Positions 25,895 to 33,492 of a stretch of DNA of 64,000 bases are shown in pieces. The position numbers were made by a program, and so were the translations under genes. Within the stretch, counting starts at the first letter, position 1. The number at the start of each line of letters is the position of its first letter. The notes beneath the pieces were generated by a model. It ran no database searches and had not been told where the DNA came from. It worked only from the letters and a program-made list of their open reading frames with translations. The stretch is from JAHEDT01 sp963825615 (GTDB taxonomy: Bacteria; Desulfobacterota; Desulfuromonadia; Desulfuromonadales; BM103), in NCBI GenBank assembly GCA_963825615.1, contig CAWGTV010000008.1, positions 682,001 through 746,000 of the forward strand. The letters are read 5' to 3'.

Positions 25895-26068
25895 AAGGAC
25901 CTCCTCTCTCGGTAGGTAGGCGACATGAATAACTCAAGGGCTTAATTTAAATTATTGCCTAAATAACTGACATGTCAAAGTGCCAAAATTGTAATATTTG
26001 ATGAGCTTCTTGAAAAAATTATCAACCCAGATTTGAATGTCAGGTGACAGTGACAGGTTCTTATCAGT

Positions 26069-26173
26069 GCCCACTGCCGAGACGAAAACGGGCGTGTTAT
26101 TGATAGGCATATTTAGGACGTCCTTTAATACCTAAATTCATGGCCTCCAAGGATGCACTCCGGAGGCCATTAT
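26069..26173 (+). repeat. Family A element, copy 7
   Basis: CCCACTGCCGAGACGAAAAC, GGGCGTGTTATTGATAGGC, hairpin 1 AGG/CCT, TTTAATACC, hairpin 2 TGGCCTCC (26141-26148)/GGAGGCCA (26162-26169). The A-T pair found in other copies is T-A here, a compensated change. Confidence 0.75.
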
Positions 26174-26202
26174 TATTTCTATTTATTGCTTGACATGCCT
26201 GA

Positions 26203-26241
26203 CTAAATCAGTAAGATATTAGCCAGAACATACTTCTTCAT
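26203..26241 (-). CDS. Very small ORF (12 codons) with strong ribosome binding site
   Basis: MKKYVLANILLI then TAG. AGGAGGG lies 6 nt before the ATG, which is stronger than for most genes here. The peptide looks like the start of a membrane or signal segment. Family C hairpin upstream and family A hairpin downstream frame it as a short transcript. It may be a tiny gene, a leader peptide or a truncated remnant. Confidence 0.3.
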   Translation of the reverse strand: MKKYVLANILLI

Positions 26242-26277
26242 GTTCTACCCTCCTAAGAAAAACCCACAAACCCGTTG

Positions 26278-26313
26278 CCCCACAGTCACCCTTATGACTG
26301 TGGGGCTTTTTTT
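26278..26313 (+). terminator. Family C hairpin, copy 1
   Basis: CCCCACAGTCA (26278-26288)/TGACTGTGGGG (26295-26305), 11-bp perfect stem, then TTTTTTT. Two related hairpins lie at 28680 and 29950. Confidence 0.7.
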
Positions 26314-26334
26314 GTTATAAGTCAGCATTTATAA

Positions 26335-26372
26335 ATCACAAAAACCCTCGATTTAAGAATCGGGGGGGCTTA
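26335..26372 (+). repeat. Family B hairpin, copy 2
   Basis: TCACAAAAACCCTCGATTTA and a GATCGGGGGGG-like arm. Shares the CCCTCGA/TCGGGGG stem with 19882, but the T run is short. Confidence 0.55.
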
Positions 26373-26495
26373 GATTGCAGGGGAAGGGAGAACTTTTTGT
26401 TTCGACCAATCTGGTCACCTTCTGACAATGTGTGAGGATAAATCAGAACACTCAGCACTCTACTGACCGTACAAACCTACACCACAAATCCATTC

Positions 26496-27020
26496 TTAAA
26501 TCTCAAGAGTTTCATGCTTATTTGAATCAGGCATCAACCTTTCCACTAGCAATCCGGTAGGAATGGCAAACATCAGAGTAAGGAAAGATCGTGCGAGTGA
26601 GAATGGCCAGCCGAGAAAACCGACTTCGAGTGGAATCATTGGTAATTTAACAGCGTAGGCTGCCAGGACAATAGTTACCACTGCCCAGCGAGCGCCTTGC
26701 TTCCGCACAGTCATCAGAAGAGGAAAGATCACGTAGGATGGACCGATCAGCAAAGTCCCGCACAGCGCAGCAAGCAGCAAGGCCTTTGGCCCAGCTTCTT
26801 TGCCAAGCAGGCGTGCCACAGCATCGCGACTAATCCACACTTGCACTAAGCCCACCAAACCCATTACTGATACGACTAAGATGACTACCGATAATAGCAT
26901 GTTACTGCCGGATTGCAGGGCACGTAAGGCTCTTTCCGGTGTAGCTAAGCCAGCCCACATGTAAAGCAACAGTCCTAAGCTTACCAGCCATTGCCTAGCA
27001 AACCAGCGCAGCACCATCAT
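26496..27020 (-). CDS. Permease-like membrane protein, second half of a pair
   Basis: 174 aa from the ATG at 27020, which overlaps the previous stop (ATGA). Four or five hydrophobic helices. Segments such as GPKALLLAALCGTLLIGPSYVIFPLLM and AAYAVKLPMIPLEVGFLGWPF resemble the DUF318/permease (ArsP-like) family, which is usually one longer protein with two halves. Here the halves are separate genes. Substrate unknown. Confidence 0.65.
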   Translation of the reverse strand: MMVLRWFARQWLVSLGLLLYMWAGLATPERALRALQSGSNMLLSVVILVVSVMGLVGLVQVWISRDAVARLLGKEAGPKALLLAALCGTLLIGPSYVIFPLLMTVRKQGARWAVVTIVLAAYAVKLPMIPLEVGFLGWPFSLARSFLTLMFAIPTGLLVERLMPDSNKHETLEI

Positions 27021-27499
27021 ACCAACCCTCCAATCAGCAGGCCGATCAGTAGCGCGGCAAAGAAAGTGATGATATTGCGCCAAAGGGCGAATCGCCACCC
27101 AAAAACGTGCGCCTCAACTGGCAGACTGACCACCCCAACCGAGACCCACGAAACGATAAATGCCGCGGCGGCCGGGGGCCATGCCCCTGTATCGATAAAT
27201 GAGCTGGCGATCGGAAAGGCTGCAACCGGAGGACCAATCGCGATGGCTCCCACCAACCCGCCGTTCAATAGTGAAAGAAGATGGTTTTCTGAGCCCAGCC
27301 AGGTATGGATCATCTCCGGAGGCACGAACTCTTGAAACAGTCCGATCAGAGCGAAGATCGCCAGTAGCAGAGGAATCATTCTCCACAAGGTCTGGCGTGC
27401 CGCGAGCAGACTCTGGCGCCCTTTCTCGGGATCCTTGCGAAAGCCAATCAGGTAGAGGACAGTAACCAGTGTTAGATAGATAAGTCCGGTTGTAATCAC
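27017..27499 (-). CDS. Permease-like membrane protein, first half of a pair
   Basis: 160 aa, about four helices. Contains the segments GSENHLLSLLNGGLVGAIAIGPPVAAFPIASSF and VSWVSVGVVSLPVEAHVFGWRF, which carry the glycine-rich loop of permease-family (DUF318-like) halves. Coupled by 4-nt overlap to the second half. Together they likely form one membrane complex. Confidence 0.65.
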   Translation of the reverse strand: MITTGLIYLTLVTVLYLIGFRKDPEKGRQSLLAARQTLWRMIPLLLAIFALIGLFQEFVPPEMIHTWLGSENHLLSLLNGGLVGAIAIGPPVAAFPIASSFIDTGAWPPAAAAFIVSWVSVGVVSLPVEAHVFGWRFALWRNIITFFAALLIGLLIGGLV

Positions 27500-27611
27500 A
27501 TTTCATCTCAAATAAACAATTGGTTAGCGAGACCATACAAGTTGCAAACAAAGGTAGTCAAGCAGTTGAAAAATGCAGATAAGTAATTATCTTGCACGTC
27601 AAGATCTCTAT

Positions 27612-27659
27612 TCCCTCGGGAGGCTTTTCTTATTTATCAGGATCAGCAAGGATTTTGCT
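27612..27659 (+). repeat. Family B tail, copy 3 (partial)
   Basis: CCCTCGGGAGGCTTTTCTTA followed by TATCAGGATCAGCAAGGATT, the same tail as after the 19882 hairpin. It lies just beyond the 3' end of the TauE gene. Confidence 0.5.
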
Positions 27660-27662
27660 ATC

Positions 27663-28427
27663 TCAGCCATGAAAAAGGTCGTAGGCGCATTTCACCATCA
27701 GCAGAGCCAGAACAAAACGGAAGACCGGCACCACCACTCTGTCGGAATTGTTGATGACTAGGCCGCTCCCAAGCCAGTTGCCGGAGATCGACCCTGCTAT
27801 CGCCACTAGGGCAATCGGCCAGTAGATGCGCCCTTGGACCAGAAAGTAAATGAAGGCTGAAACGTTCGAGGCGTAGTTGACGATACGGGCGTTGGCACTG
27901 GCTTCTTTAAGATTCATATGCAAAAACATCATGAAGGCGAACAGTAGGAACGTCCCGGTGCCTGGGCCGAAAATCCCGTCATACCCTCCGATGAAAAAAC
28001 CGGTCAGAATCGCCCGCAACACGACCTGACGTTTGCTCAACCCCGGTTTGAGCCCTGGGGACTGCATGTGCCGCGACTGCAGATAGAACAGGACCGGAAT
28101 CACCAGCAGCAGCAGGATAAAGATGATATTGCGCGACAGATACGTAGACAGAGACGCGCCTATAGCTGAGCCGGCCAGTGCTGCTGCAATGGCATAGATT
28201 ACTGTTCTCCAGAGAATGGTGCGGTTATGGACATATCGGAATACCGCAATAGTCGTTCCCGAAGAGCTGACACATTTATTTGTGCCGAGAATCAAGTCCG
28301 CAGGCAACCCAAGGGCCAGATAGGTCGGTACTGAAATCAGCCCGCCACCTCCGGCAATGGAATCGATGAAACCAGCAAAGCCGATTAGCAAAAATACGAC
28401 CACATATTGCCAGAGGGCAATGTCCAT
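27663..28427 (-). CDS. TauE/SafE-family anion permease
   Basis: 254 aa from the ATG at 28427; an upstream start at 28502 would add 25 atypical residues. Seven or eight helices. The N-terminal repeat FAGFIDSIAGGGGLISVPTYLALG and the second-repeat GFFIGGYDGIFGPGTGTFLLF are the two glycine-rich motifs of the family, which moves sulfite, sulfoacetate or related organic anions. No sulfur-metabolism genes adjoin, so the substrate is open. Confidence 0.9.
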   Translation of the reverse strand: MDIALWQYVVVFLLIGFAGFIDSIAGGGGLISVPTYLALGLPADLILGTNKCVSSSGTTIAVFRYVHNRTILWRTVIYAIAAALAGSAIGASLSTYLSRNIIFILLLLVIPVLFYLQSRHMQSPGLKPGLSKRQVVLRAILTGFFIGGYDGIFGPGTGTFLLFAFMMFLHMNLKEASANARIVNYASNVSAFIYFLVQGRIYWPIALVAIAGSISGNWLGSGLVINNSDRVVVPVFRFVLALLMVKCAYDLFHG

Positions 28428-28506
28428 AAAAAGACCCCATCTCGGTTGAAAATAAAGCCGGGCAAGTGATGTTAGGATGGCATGGCTTGCGAGATGAAGC
28501 AACAGA

Positions 28507-28545
28507 CACTAGAGCCCTCGATCTCCCGGGGGGGGCTTACGGAAC
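28507..28545 (+). repeat. Family B hairpin, copy 4
   Basis: AGAGCCCTCGATCTCCCGGGGGGGGCTT; stem CCCTCGA-like arm with a GGGGGGG arm. No T run. Confidence 0.5.
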
Positions 28546-28679
28546 ATTATCACTGGAAGAGAGAATGTGGCTTTGCACGGTTTGTTCCTGTGAGGTTATG
28601 ATTCAAGTTTTGCGAGACACCACATACATTTCTATTTAGTAAACAGTTAATATCAAATACATAAAAGTTTTACCCTTTG

Positions 28680-28719
28680 CCCCACAGCCTCCCCCCCTCC
28701 TGGCTGTGGGGCATTTTTT
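28680..28719 (+). terminator. Family C hairpin, copy 2
   Basis: CCCCACAGCC/GGCTGTGGGG 10-bp stem with a C-rich loop, then ATTTTTT. Preceded by ACCCTTTG, similar to the flank of the other copies. Confidence 0.65.
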
Positions 28720-28728
28720 CTTAGAATG

Positions 28729-28800
28729 CACGACTTCTGAGACAAAACGGGCATGTTATTGATAGGGGTCAGTAAGAATTTCTCATTTCACCCAAGCTGA
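28729..28800 (+). repeat. Family A element, copy 8 (hairpins deleted)
   Basis: CACGACTTCTGAGACAAAAC, GGGCATGTTATTGATAG joined directly to the tail GGTCAGTAAGAATTTCTC. It supports the view that the 5' box and the tail belong to one element from which the hairpins were lost. Confidence 0.6.
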
Positions 28801-28858
28801 ATACCTCAGAACAATGTGGGAGTACAAATAGGACGCTCTAACTTTCGTTTCCCTGAAT

Positions 28859-28884
28859 AAAAAACCGCCCTTTTTCAGAGGCGG
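28859..28884 (-). terminator. Terminator of the lipoprotein gene
   Basis: On the minus strand CCGCC/GGCGG stem followed by TTTTTTATT. It is about 100 nt after the stop at 28978. Confidence 0.55.
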
Positions 28885-28977
28885 AGACAACACGGGAACA
28901 TGTGGGGGTAGCTGATTAACTCTAGAATGCCCGGCAAGCATACGATATTGCTCGCAGCCATCGGCAAAGGGGAAAGA

Positions 28978-29484
28978 TCACTTCCCCAAAGGAAGCATAT
29001 AGAAGCTCTTGCCCCCCCCAAAACGCCACATCTCTGCCTCTGAAACATAGCCATCGTAGCCGAACGTGATGCTCGCTGTGCCGGGTGGAACCTTGTAAAA
29101 CTTGGTAAAACCCAAACTTTCATCAACACGGCTGGTCAAACTCCTGACCAGCATGTTTGCCTCCAGGACATGCGCCTTGTCATCGAGGAAGAAGAGAAAA
29201 ACCCTGAGGTCACGCAGGTTCTCATATAGTATCTCGTAGCGTGGGGTGAGCTCGGCTACACCGGAAATTTCAAATATTTCGCCGTCTCTCTTGTACTGAT
29301 AATCGATCGTGACATCGAAAGTCTGCCATAAGTCTGTGCTTGCCCCCCCCGATTGCAAGGCAACGACCTGCTGCTGCGGTGCAACTAAGTTACCGACAAA
29401 CTGATTTGATCTCGCAACACAGCCGGTGTAGAGGATTAGGAGAGAGAGCAGTCCAAGGTGAGTCATGTTCTGTCTGGCATTCAT
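28978..29484 (-). CDS. Hypothetical lipoprotein
   Basis: 168 aa. Signal peptide with lipobox LYTGC (Cys22), so anchored in a membrane after processing. The rest has alternating strands without a recognised domain: QTFDVTIDYQYKRDGEIFEISG and RVFLFFLDDKAHVLEANMLV suggest a small beta-rich fold. AGGAGGTG lies before the start. No neighbours of known job. Confidence 0.7.
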   Translation of the reverse strand: MNARQNMTHLGLLSLLILYTGCVARSNQFVGNLVAPQQQVVALQSGGASTDLWQTFDVTIDYQYKRDGEIFEISGVAELTPRYEILYENLRDLRVFLFFLDDKAHVLEANMLVRSLTSRVDESLGFTKFYKVPPGTASITFGYDGYVSEAEMWRFGGGKSFYMLPLGK

Positions 29485-29724
29485 CGTGTCACCTCCTAGT
29501 CAGTCAAGATCATTGTATCAAAAGGGCCGCACTTGCAAAGAAAGACTTAGCAAAAGTTATAATAGGGTAAAAACCACCCCTTCAGTTGCGATTGCAGTAA
29601 GTTGGTTGATTACTAAGAAGACCTGCCGAGAAAATCAAAAACTGCTCGATTATAAATTGAAATGCCGCACTTAACGTAAAGATGGAACCATTTATTTCAG
29701 CATAGCCAAGTCACAATTTATAGA

Positions 29725-29759
29725 ACACGAAAACCCTCGACCTCCGGACCAGGGGCCAG
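29725..29759 (+). repeat. Family B hairpin, copy 5
   Basis: ACACGAAAACCCTCGACCTC with a degenerate second arm AGGGGCC. Followed at 30 bp by a family A element. Confidence 0.45.
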
Positions 29760-29787
29760 AATTGTTCGCCGTTGTCTTCTTCTCATA

Positions 29788-29876
29788 AGTCACGACTTCT
29801 AAGACGAAAACAGGCTTCTTATTGATAGGGATATTTGAGAGATAGTTCAATCCAAAATTTTGGCCAATGCCACTTC
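29788..29876 (+). repeat. Family A element, copy 9
   Basis: AGTCACGACTTCTAAGACG, CAGGCTTCTTATTGATAGGG, TTTGAGAG, TTCAATCC, with a decayed hairpin 2 (TTGGCC/TGCCA). Orphan copy. Confidence 0.65.
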
Positions 29877-29949
29877 TTGACTTGAAGGTAATGAAATAAG
29901 TAATATTTAGTTGAGGCAAGGTAGTGAACTTGCCGCAACGTCAACCGTG

Positions 29950-29992
29950 CCCCACAGCCTCTCCCCCCTACAGGCTGTGGGGCTTTTTCTTC
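29950..29992 (+). terminator. Family C hairpin, copy 3
   Basis: CCCCACAGCC (29950-29959)/GGCTGTGGGG (29973-29982), then TTTTT. Confidence 0.65.
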
Positions 29993-30139
29993 TATGCCAG
30001 AGCTAGCAAAAGTTATGAATTTATGACTTGTTATAGGGACATTTACACGCCGCCGAATCAGTCCTTAACCGTCTATGACAGGAAGTCTCAGGAGGTAGAG
30101 GGTCATGCCGCAGGAAATAAGTATGAGCAACCACCGAAC

Positions 30140-30469
30140 TCAGTCTAATTCGACGAGATAAAATGCCGAGAGAGAAATGCTGGCCCAGACCAGTGCGATT
30201 GCTTTGACTTTGCTAGCACGTGTCATCCCTTGCCCATGGATATAAGGACGAATGAGTGCTCCTAAATGCGCGTGGCCCAGCAGCCAATTGTAGAACTGTT
30301 CAGAACTACGGGCAAAGCAGGCAAGAGCTAGCAAAAGAAAAGGGACGGTTGGCAGTACGGGTAGGAAAATACCAAGGACTCCCAGGGCCGTGTCAAGAAA
30401 GCCTGAGAACATCAGCGTCCAACGAAGTGCCGGATTGATTGGCCTACGTTTTGTTTGGGAGGAGGTCAC
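30140..30469 (-). CDS. YbaN-family (DUF454) membrane protein
   Basis: 109 aa. Three hydrophobic helices with the family motif LGVLGIFLPVLPTVPFLLLALACFARSS and the following FYNWLLGHAHLGALIRPY. Small inner-membrane protein of unknown role. No operon partner. The start codon has GGAGG close upstream on the minus strand. Confidence 0.85.
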   Translation of the reverse strand: MTSSQTKRRPINPALRWTLMFSGFLDTALGVLGIFLPVLPTVPFLLLALACFARSSEQFYNWLLGHAHLGALIRPYIHGQGMTRASKVKAIALVWASISLSAFYLVELD

Positions 30470-30502
30470 GTTGCGTAGCGGGTGGTATTTTTATTGATAG
30501 AA
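30470..30502 (+). repeat. Family D hairpin remnant, copy 3
   Basis: GTTGCGTAGCGGGTGGTATT then TTTATTG. Only the right arm of the family D stem is clear. It overlaps the promoter zone between divergent genes. Confidence 0.35.
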
Positions 30503-30568
30503 TGCCATTATCAAGTATTCATGGTTGGAGTGTTGTTCGCTATTTAAGATATATCAATGGAGGTGTTT

Positions 30569-31366
30569 ATGAAGAAGACTCTTTGCTCCGCAGTAGTGGT
30601 TCTCTCGGTTCTGCTGATGTTTGGCAGTATCGCTAGTGCCGGGCCTATTCTTGACGGCATTCTAAAAAGAGGTGAATTAGTAATAGGCATTACAGGAGAC
30701 CAACCCCCTCTTAACGCCACATCGAAGGATGGCGAGGTAATAGGTTTTGATGCAGACCTTGCCCGTGCTATAGCAAAAGGGATGAACCTGAACATCAGGT
30801 TTTCCAAGATGCCATTTTCTGAACTATTGCCAGCTTTACATGAAGGCAAGGTGGACATCGTTGTGTCTGGAGTAACAATGACCCCCGAGAGAAACATGAA
30901 AGTGGCATTTGTAGGACCTTACTTCATTTCAGGGAAAGGGATTCTCCTTAAAATTAAATCGATGGAACTGCTGAAAAAGGAAGGTCTGAACAGTGACAAA
31001 TTCAGGGTTTCCACATTGAAGGGCTCGACTAGTCAAAAAGTTGTCGAGGTTCTGGCCCCTAAGGCTGGCTTGGCCTTGGCCGAGAGCTATGACAAGGCAA
31101 TCGAGTTGCTTCTCCAAGACAAAACTGATGCCGTGATAGCGGACTACCCGTTCTGCGCATATATGGTAGCTCGCTTTTCCGATAAAGAATTAGCTGTTGG
31201 CGAAACAAAGTTGACAGTAGAACCACTCGGAATCGCCATGCAAGAAGATACTCTGCTAATAAATGTTATGGAGAATTCTTTGAAAGCTCTGACATTGCAA
31301 GGGGTGATGACAAATTTTCAAGAAAAATGGTTCAAAAGCAGTACATGGTTTGATCAGTTGCCTTAA
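30569..31366 (+). CDS. ABC-type amino-acid substrate-binding protein (SBP family 3)
   Basis: 265 aa from the ATG at 30569, with GGAGG 6 nt upstream. Signal peptide about 1-24 (SVLLMFGSIASAG). Family-3 signature around DGEVIGFDADLARAIAKGM, then VDIVVSGVTMTPERNMKVAF and ADYPFCAYM. A periplasmic solute receptor, but no permease or ATPase gene is next to it, so it may serve a transporter elsewhere or work as a sensor. Confidence 0.88.
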   Translation: MKKTLCSAVVVLSVLLMFGSIASAGPILDGILKRGELVIGITGDQPPLNATSKDGEVIGFDADLARAIAKGMNLNIRFSKMPFSELLPALHEGKVDIVVSGVTMTPERNMKVAFVGPYFISGKGILLKIKSMELLKKEGLNSDKFRVSTLKGSTSQKVVEVLAPKAGLALAESYDKAIELLLQDKTDAVIADYPFCAYMVARFSDKELAVGETKLTVEPLGIAMQEDTLLINVMENSLKALTLQGVMTNFQEKWFKSSTWFDQLP

Positions 31367-31397
31367 TCACTTTTTTGCGTAATTGCCAGTATTTATG

Positions 31398-31439
31398 AAA
31401 CATGAAAGCCCTAGAGCTTCGGATCGGGGGGCTTTGTCA
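31398..31439 (+). terminator. Family B hairpin, copy 6
   Basis: AAAGCCCTAGAGCTTCGGATCGGGGGGCTTT: AAAGCCC arm pairs with GGGCTTT. Located about 30 nt after the binding-protein stop. Confidence 0.6.
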
Positions 31440-31559
31440 GGAGATTTAATAATCCGTCATGTTCTACTGATGATCTGATGCGATGCTTGTGACAAGGCTT
31501 CTAATACAGAGATGGCCGTTCTTTCCCTAATTCACGGCTAGAAATAATTTGTAAGCCCA

Positions 31560-31976
31560 CTAGGGGCATTCCCCGACCCGTTTTCCTTTGTGATTCATGT
31601 TAAAGATCATCCCTTGGGTCTGAATCTTAGTTTTCCCTTCGTAGGACGCATCACCCTTGTATGCAATTTCGCCCTCGCCCGTACCTGCCATCTGTCCGGT
31701 GCACTTCACTTTCCAGTTGATTTTGTTCGCAGATGACCTGAGGTCGATGATCTTACAGTCTTTGTCTATCGGCAGAGATTTTTCAGGATCTATAGCTTCC
31801 TGCGGAGTGACGCAATGTCGCACCGTCTGTTGAGGCAATTGAAATGCCATCCCAGGCATCTCCATGGTGGTAGTGATTTCCCACAGTCCGGGTTTAATCA
31901 TTTCGGCAGATGGAGCCATCGACGGCAGTAACAACGATGCTCCAGCTAGCAGGCCAATCCATAAGAGTTTGCGCAT
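31560..31976 (-). CDS. DUF3617 family protein
   Basis: 138 aa from the ATG at 31976 (AGAAGGG upstream). Signal peptide about 1-24. Typical family pattern MIKPGLWEITTTMEMPGM, a middle cysteine pair (RHCVTP...DKDCKI), VKCTGQMAGTGEGEI, and a terminal GECP. DUF3617 proteins are periplasmic and of unknown function. Possible co-transcription with the rhodanese gene upstream is blocked by a hairpin between them. Confidence 0.85.
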   Translation of the reverse strand: MRKLLWIGLLAGASLLLPSMAPSAEMIKPGLWEITTTMEMPGMAFQLPQQTVRHCVTPQEAIDPEKSLPIDKDCKIIDLRSSANKINWKVKCTGQMAGTGEGEIAYKGDASYEGKTKIQTQGMIFNMNHKGKRVGECP

Positions 31977-32107
31977 AATGGAACCCTTCTTCTTCATAGC
32001 GTGGAGTAACAAGCATAAATTCTAACAGAGCAGAACAACACCGTTGAAAGAACTATCGACAGAATACTTACCCAGCCATCTGCCGTTATAGAGGTTGGTG
32101 CTAAAAA

Positions 32108-32145
32108 GCATGGCCACCGGGATTCCCCGGTGGCCACGTCTTTTT
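32108..32145. terminator. Bidirectional terminator with family A-type stem
   Basis: TGGCCACCGGG/CCCGGTGGCCA (32111-32137) with T runs on both strands. It ends the minus-strand rhodanese gene. The stem core equals hairpin 2 of family A. Confidence 0.75.
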
Positions 32146-32158
32146 GAACAATATGAAT

Positions 32159-32590
32159 CTATTTGGTTTCGGTGAGGGGTGCGCAGGACCATCCCCCCTG
32201 GCCATTTTCCAGGATCACTAAACGTTCAGAGGATATCCCTTGCTGCAAAAGGTAGTCATATGTACGTGTAGCACCACCAGCACCACGCGGACAGACAACC
32301 ACCACGGGGTCATCGTTGGTTTTGAGTTGTTCAACTGTAGCTTCTATTTTGGCGCGGTCAGCGTCACTCTTAACGGGGTAAGCATATGTGGGTATGGCCC
32401 CCTTGATATGATGTTGAGCGAACTCTTCCTCAACCTGAATGTCGACGATATTGGTTGGCTGGTTGGTGGTCAGGCGTGCTTCAAGATCTGTGGCACTTAT
32501 GTAATTATATTTGCCGTCGCCGGCCCAGGAAAAACTAGGGTTCAGTAGAATTGCCAATAACAGAAAGAAACAACAACGGTGTAAAGACAT
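32159..32590 (-). CDS. Secreted rhodanese-domain protein
   Basis: 143 aa from the ATG at 32590, with GGAGGAAG before it. Signal peptide about 1-23 (FLLLAILLNPSFSWAG). A single rhodanese domain with a substrate-loop cysteine in VVVVCPRGAGGATRTYDYL and the N-terminal NIVDIQVEEEFAQHHIKGA. A periplasmic sulfur-transfer or redox role is inferred. Confidence 0.88.
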   Translation of the reverse strand: MSLHRCCFFLLLAILLNPSFSWAGDGKYNYISATDLEARLTTNQPTNIVDIQVEEEFAQHHIKGAIPTYAYPVKSDADRAKIEATVEQLKTNDDPVVVVCPRGAGGATRTYDYLLQQGISSERLVILENGQGGWSCAPLTETK

Positions 32591-33081
32591 AGGACTTCCT
32601 CCAGTGGTTTTTTGGTTAAAGAATATTTTGTGCAAAATACACTTCATACATCAAGGAAGCAAGTTGCTAATATCGATATTAACAATCAGATTTATCGAGA
32701 TTCTCGATAGAACTTTGAAAGGTTGTCGATTGTCATAGTTGACTGTACTTTCTCAAGGATCACCACTGCCGAGACGAAATCGGGCGTGTTATTGATAGGC
32801 ATATTTAGGACACTCTTTAACCCATTCAATATGGCCACCTGGATCAATTCTCGGCGGCCATTTTCTTAGAGGTTAGGGTGAATTAATTCAAAGGTTACTT
32901 GAATAGTCATGTTTTGGTGGTAAGAATCAAAATGACTATGGAAATCCCGACAAAGTCAGCTCCATCTAATCTGTTGCTTTCAAACATAGATTGAGCTCTT
33001 GATTGCAGCTCTCGCTACACGGATGTGGCAGTAGAAAAACTGTCAAGTTGGGTCATCTATAAAACTTATTGGAGGTATATG
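32591..33081. other. Intergenic region with a family A element
   Basis: Nothing beyond the family A copy at 32761-32873 was recognised. The tail after it (AGGTTAGGGTGAATTA) resembles the tails of other copies. Confidence 0.5.
32761..32873 (+). repeat. Family A element, copy 10
   Basis: CACCACTGCCGAGACGAAAT, GGGCGTGTTATTGATAGGC, ATATTTAGGAC, CTTTAACCC, hairpin 2 TGGCCACC with a degenerate right arm GGCGGCCA and TTTTCT. Orphan copy between a divergent pair. Confidence 0.75.
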
Positions 33082-33309
33082 ATGCCGCTGATTCAGGTGA
33101 AGATTATTGAGGGCGTTTTCTCTCAGGTGCAGAAGCAGGAGATTGTTAAGAGACTCACCGACGCTATGGTTAGCATAGAGGGTGAGAATATGCGTCCTGT
33201 GACTTGGTGCATCGTTGAAGAGGTTAAAAGTGGAGATTGGGGAATTGCTGGCAACCCCTTGACCACTGGCGAGGTAAAATCACTTGCGGCTGGCAAGCCA
33301 AATAGCTAA
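33082..33309 (+). CDS. 4-oxalocrotonate tautomerase-like protein
   Basis: 75 aa. The second of two adjacent ATGs (33082) is chosen so that Pro1 (MPLIQVKIIEG) becomes the N-terminal catalytic base after Met removal; TGGAGG lies upstream. Then QKQEIVKRLTDAMVSIEGENMRPVTWCIVEEV fits the small tautomerase fold. Its natural substrate is unknown. Confidence 0.85.
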   Translation: MPLIQVKIIEGVFSQVQKQEIVKRLTDAMVSIEGENMRPVTWCIVEEVKSGDWGIAGNPLTTGEVKSLAAGKPNS

Positions 33310-33393
33310 TTGTAAGTAACGTCTTCAGCGAGGACTCATCTCATAGAGCATGGATAGCATAGTACGAACATGCTCATGCTCAGGAGCTGTCCT

Positions 33394-33476
33394 TTGAACA
33401 TAAAACGAGCGTCAGTGCTCCGTCTATATGACATGAAATGGCCTGTCCTTTCTGGATGGGCCATTCTTATATTGCA
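33394..33476 (+). repeat. Family A element, copy 11 (divergent)
   Basis: CATAAAACGAGCGTCAGTGCTC followed by hairpin 2 TGGCCTGTCC/GGATGGGCCA, with GGCC kept and inner pairs changed. It lies between the tautomerase gene and the minus-strand peptide gene. Confidence 0.55.
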
Positions 33477-33492
33477 GGCGGGTGAGATAAAA

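Larger units (their letters stand above)
25895..26495. other. Intergenic region with three repeat families and a tiny ORF
   Basis: From left to right: a family A element (26069-26173), a 12-codon minus-strand ORF with a strong ribosome binding site (26203-26241), a family C hairpin (26278-26313) and a family B hairpin (26335-26372). No longer gene was found. Confidence 0.6.
28428..28977. other. Intergenic region rich in terminator-like repeats
   Basis: Holds family B (28507-28545), family C (28680-28719), a truncated family A (28729-28800) and the terminator of the lipoprotein gene (28859-28884). No gene was recognised. Confidence 0.55.
29485..30139. other. Intergenic region with family A, B and C repeats
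   Basis: About 650 bp. Family B at 29725-29759, family A at 29788-29876 and family C at 29950-29992 follow one another. Short open frames have no ribosome binding sites. No gene called. Confidence 0.55.
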
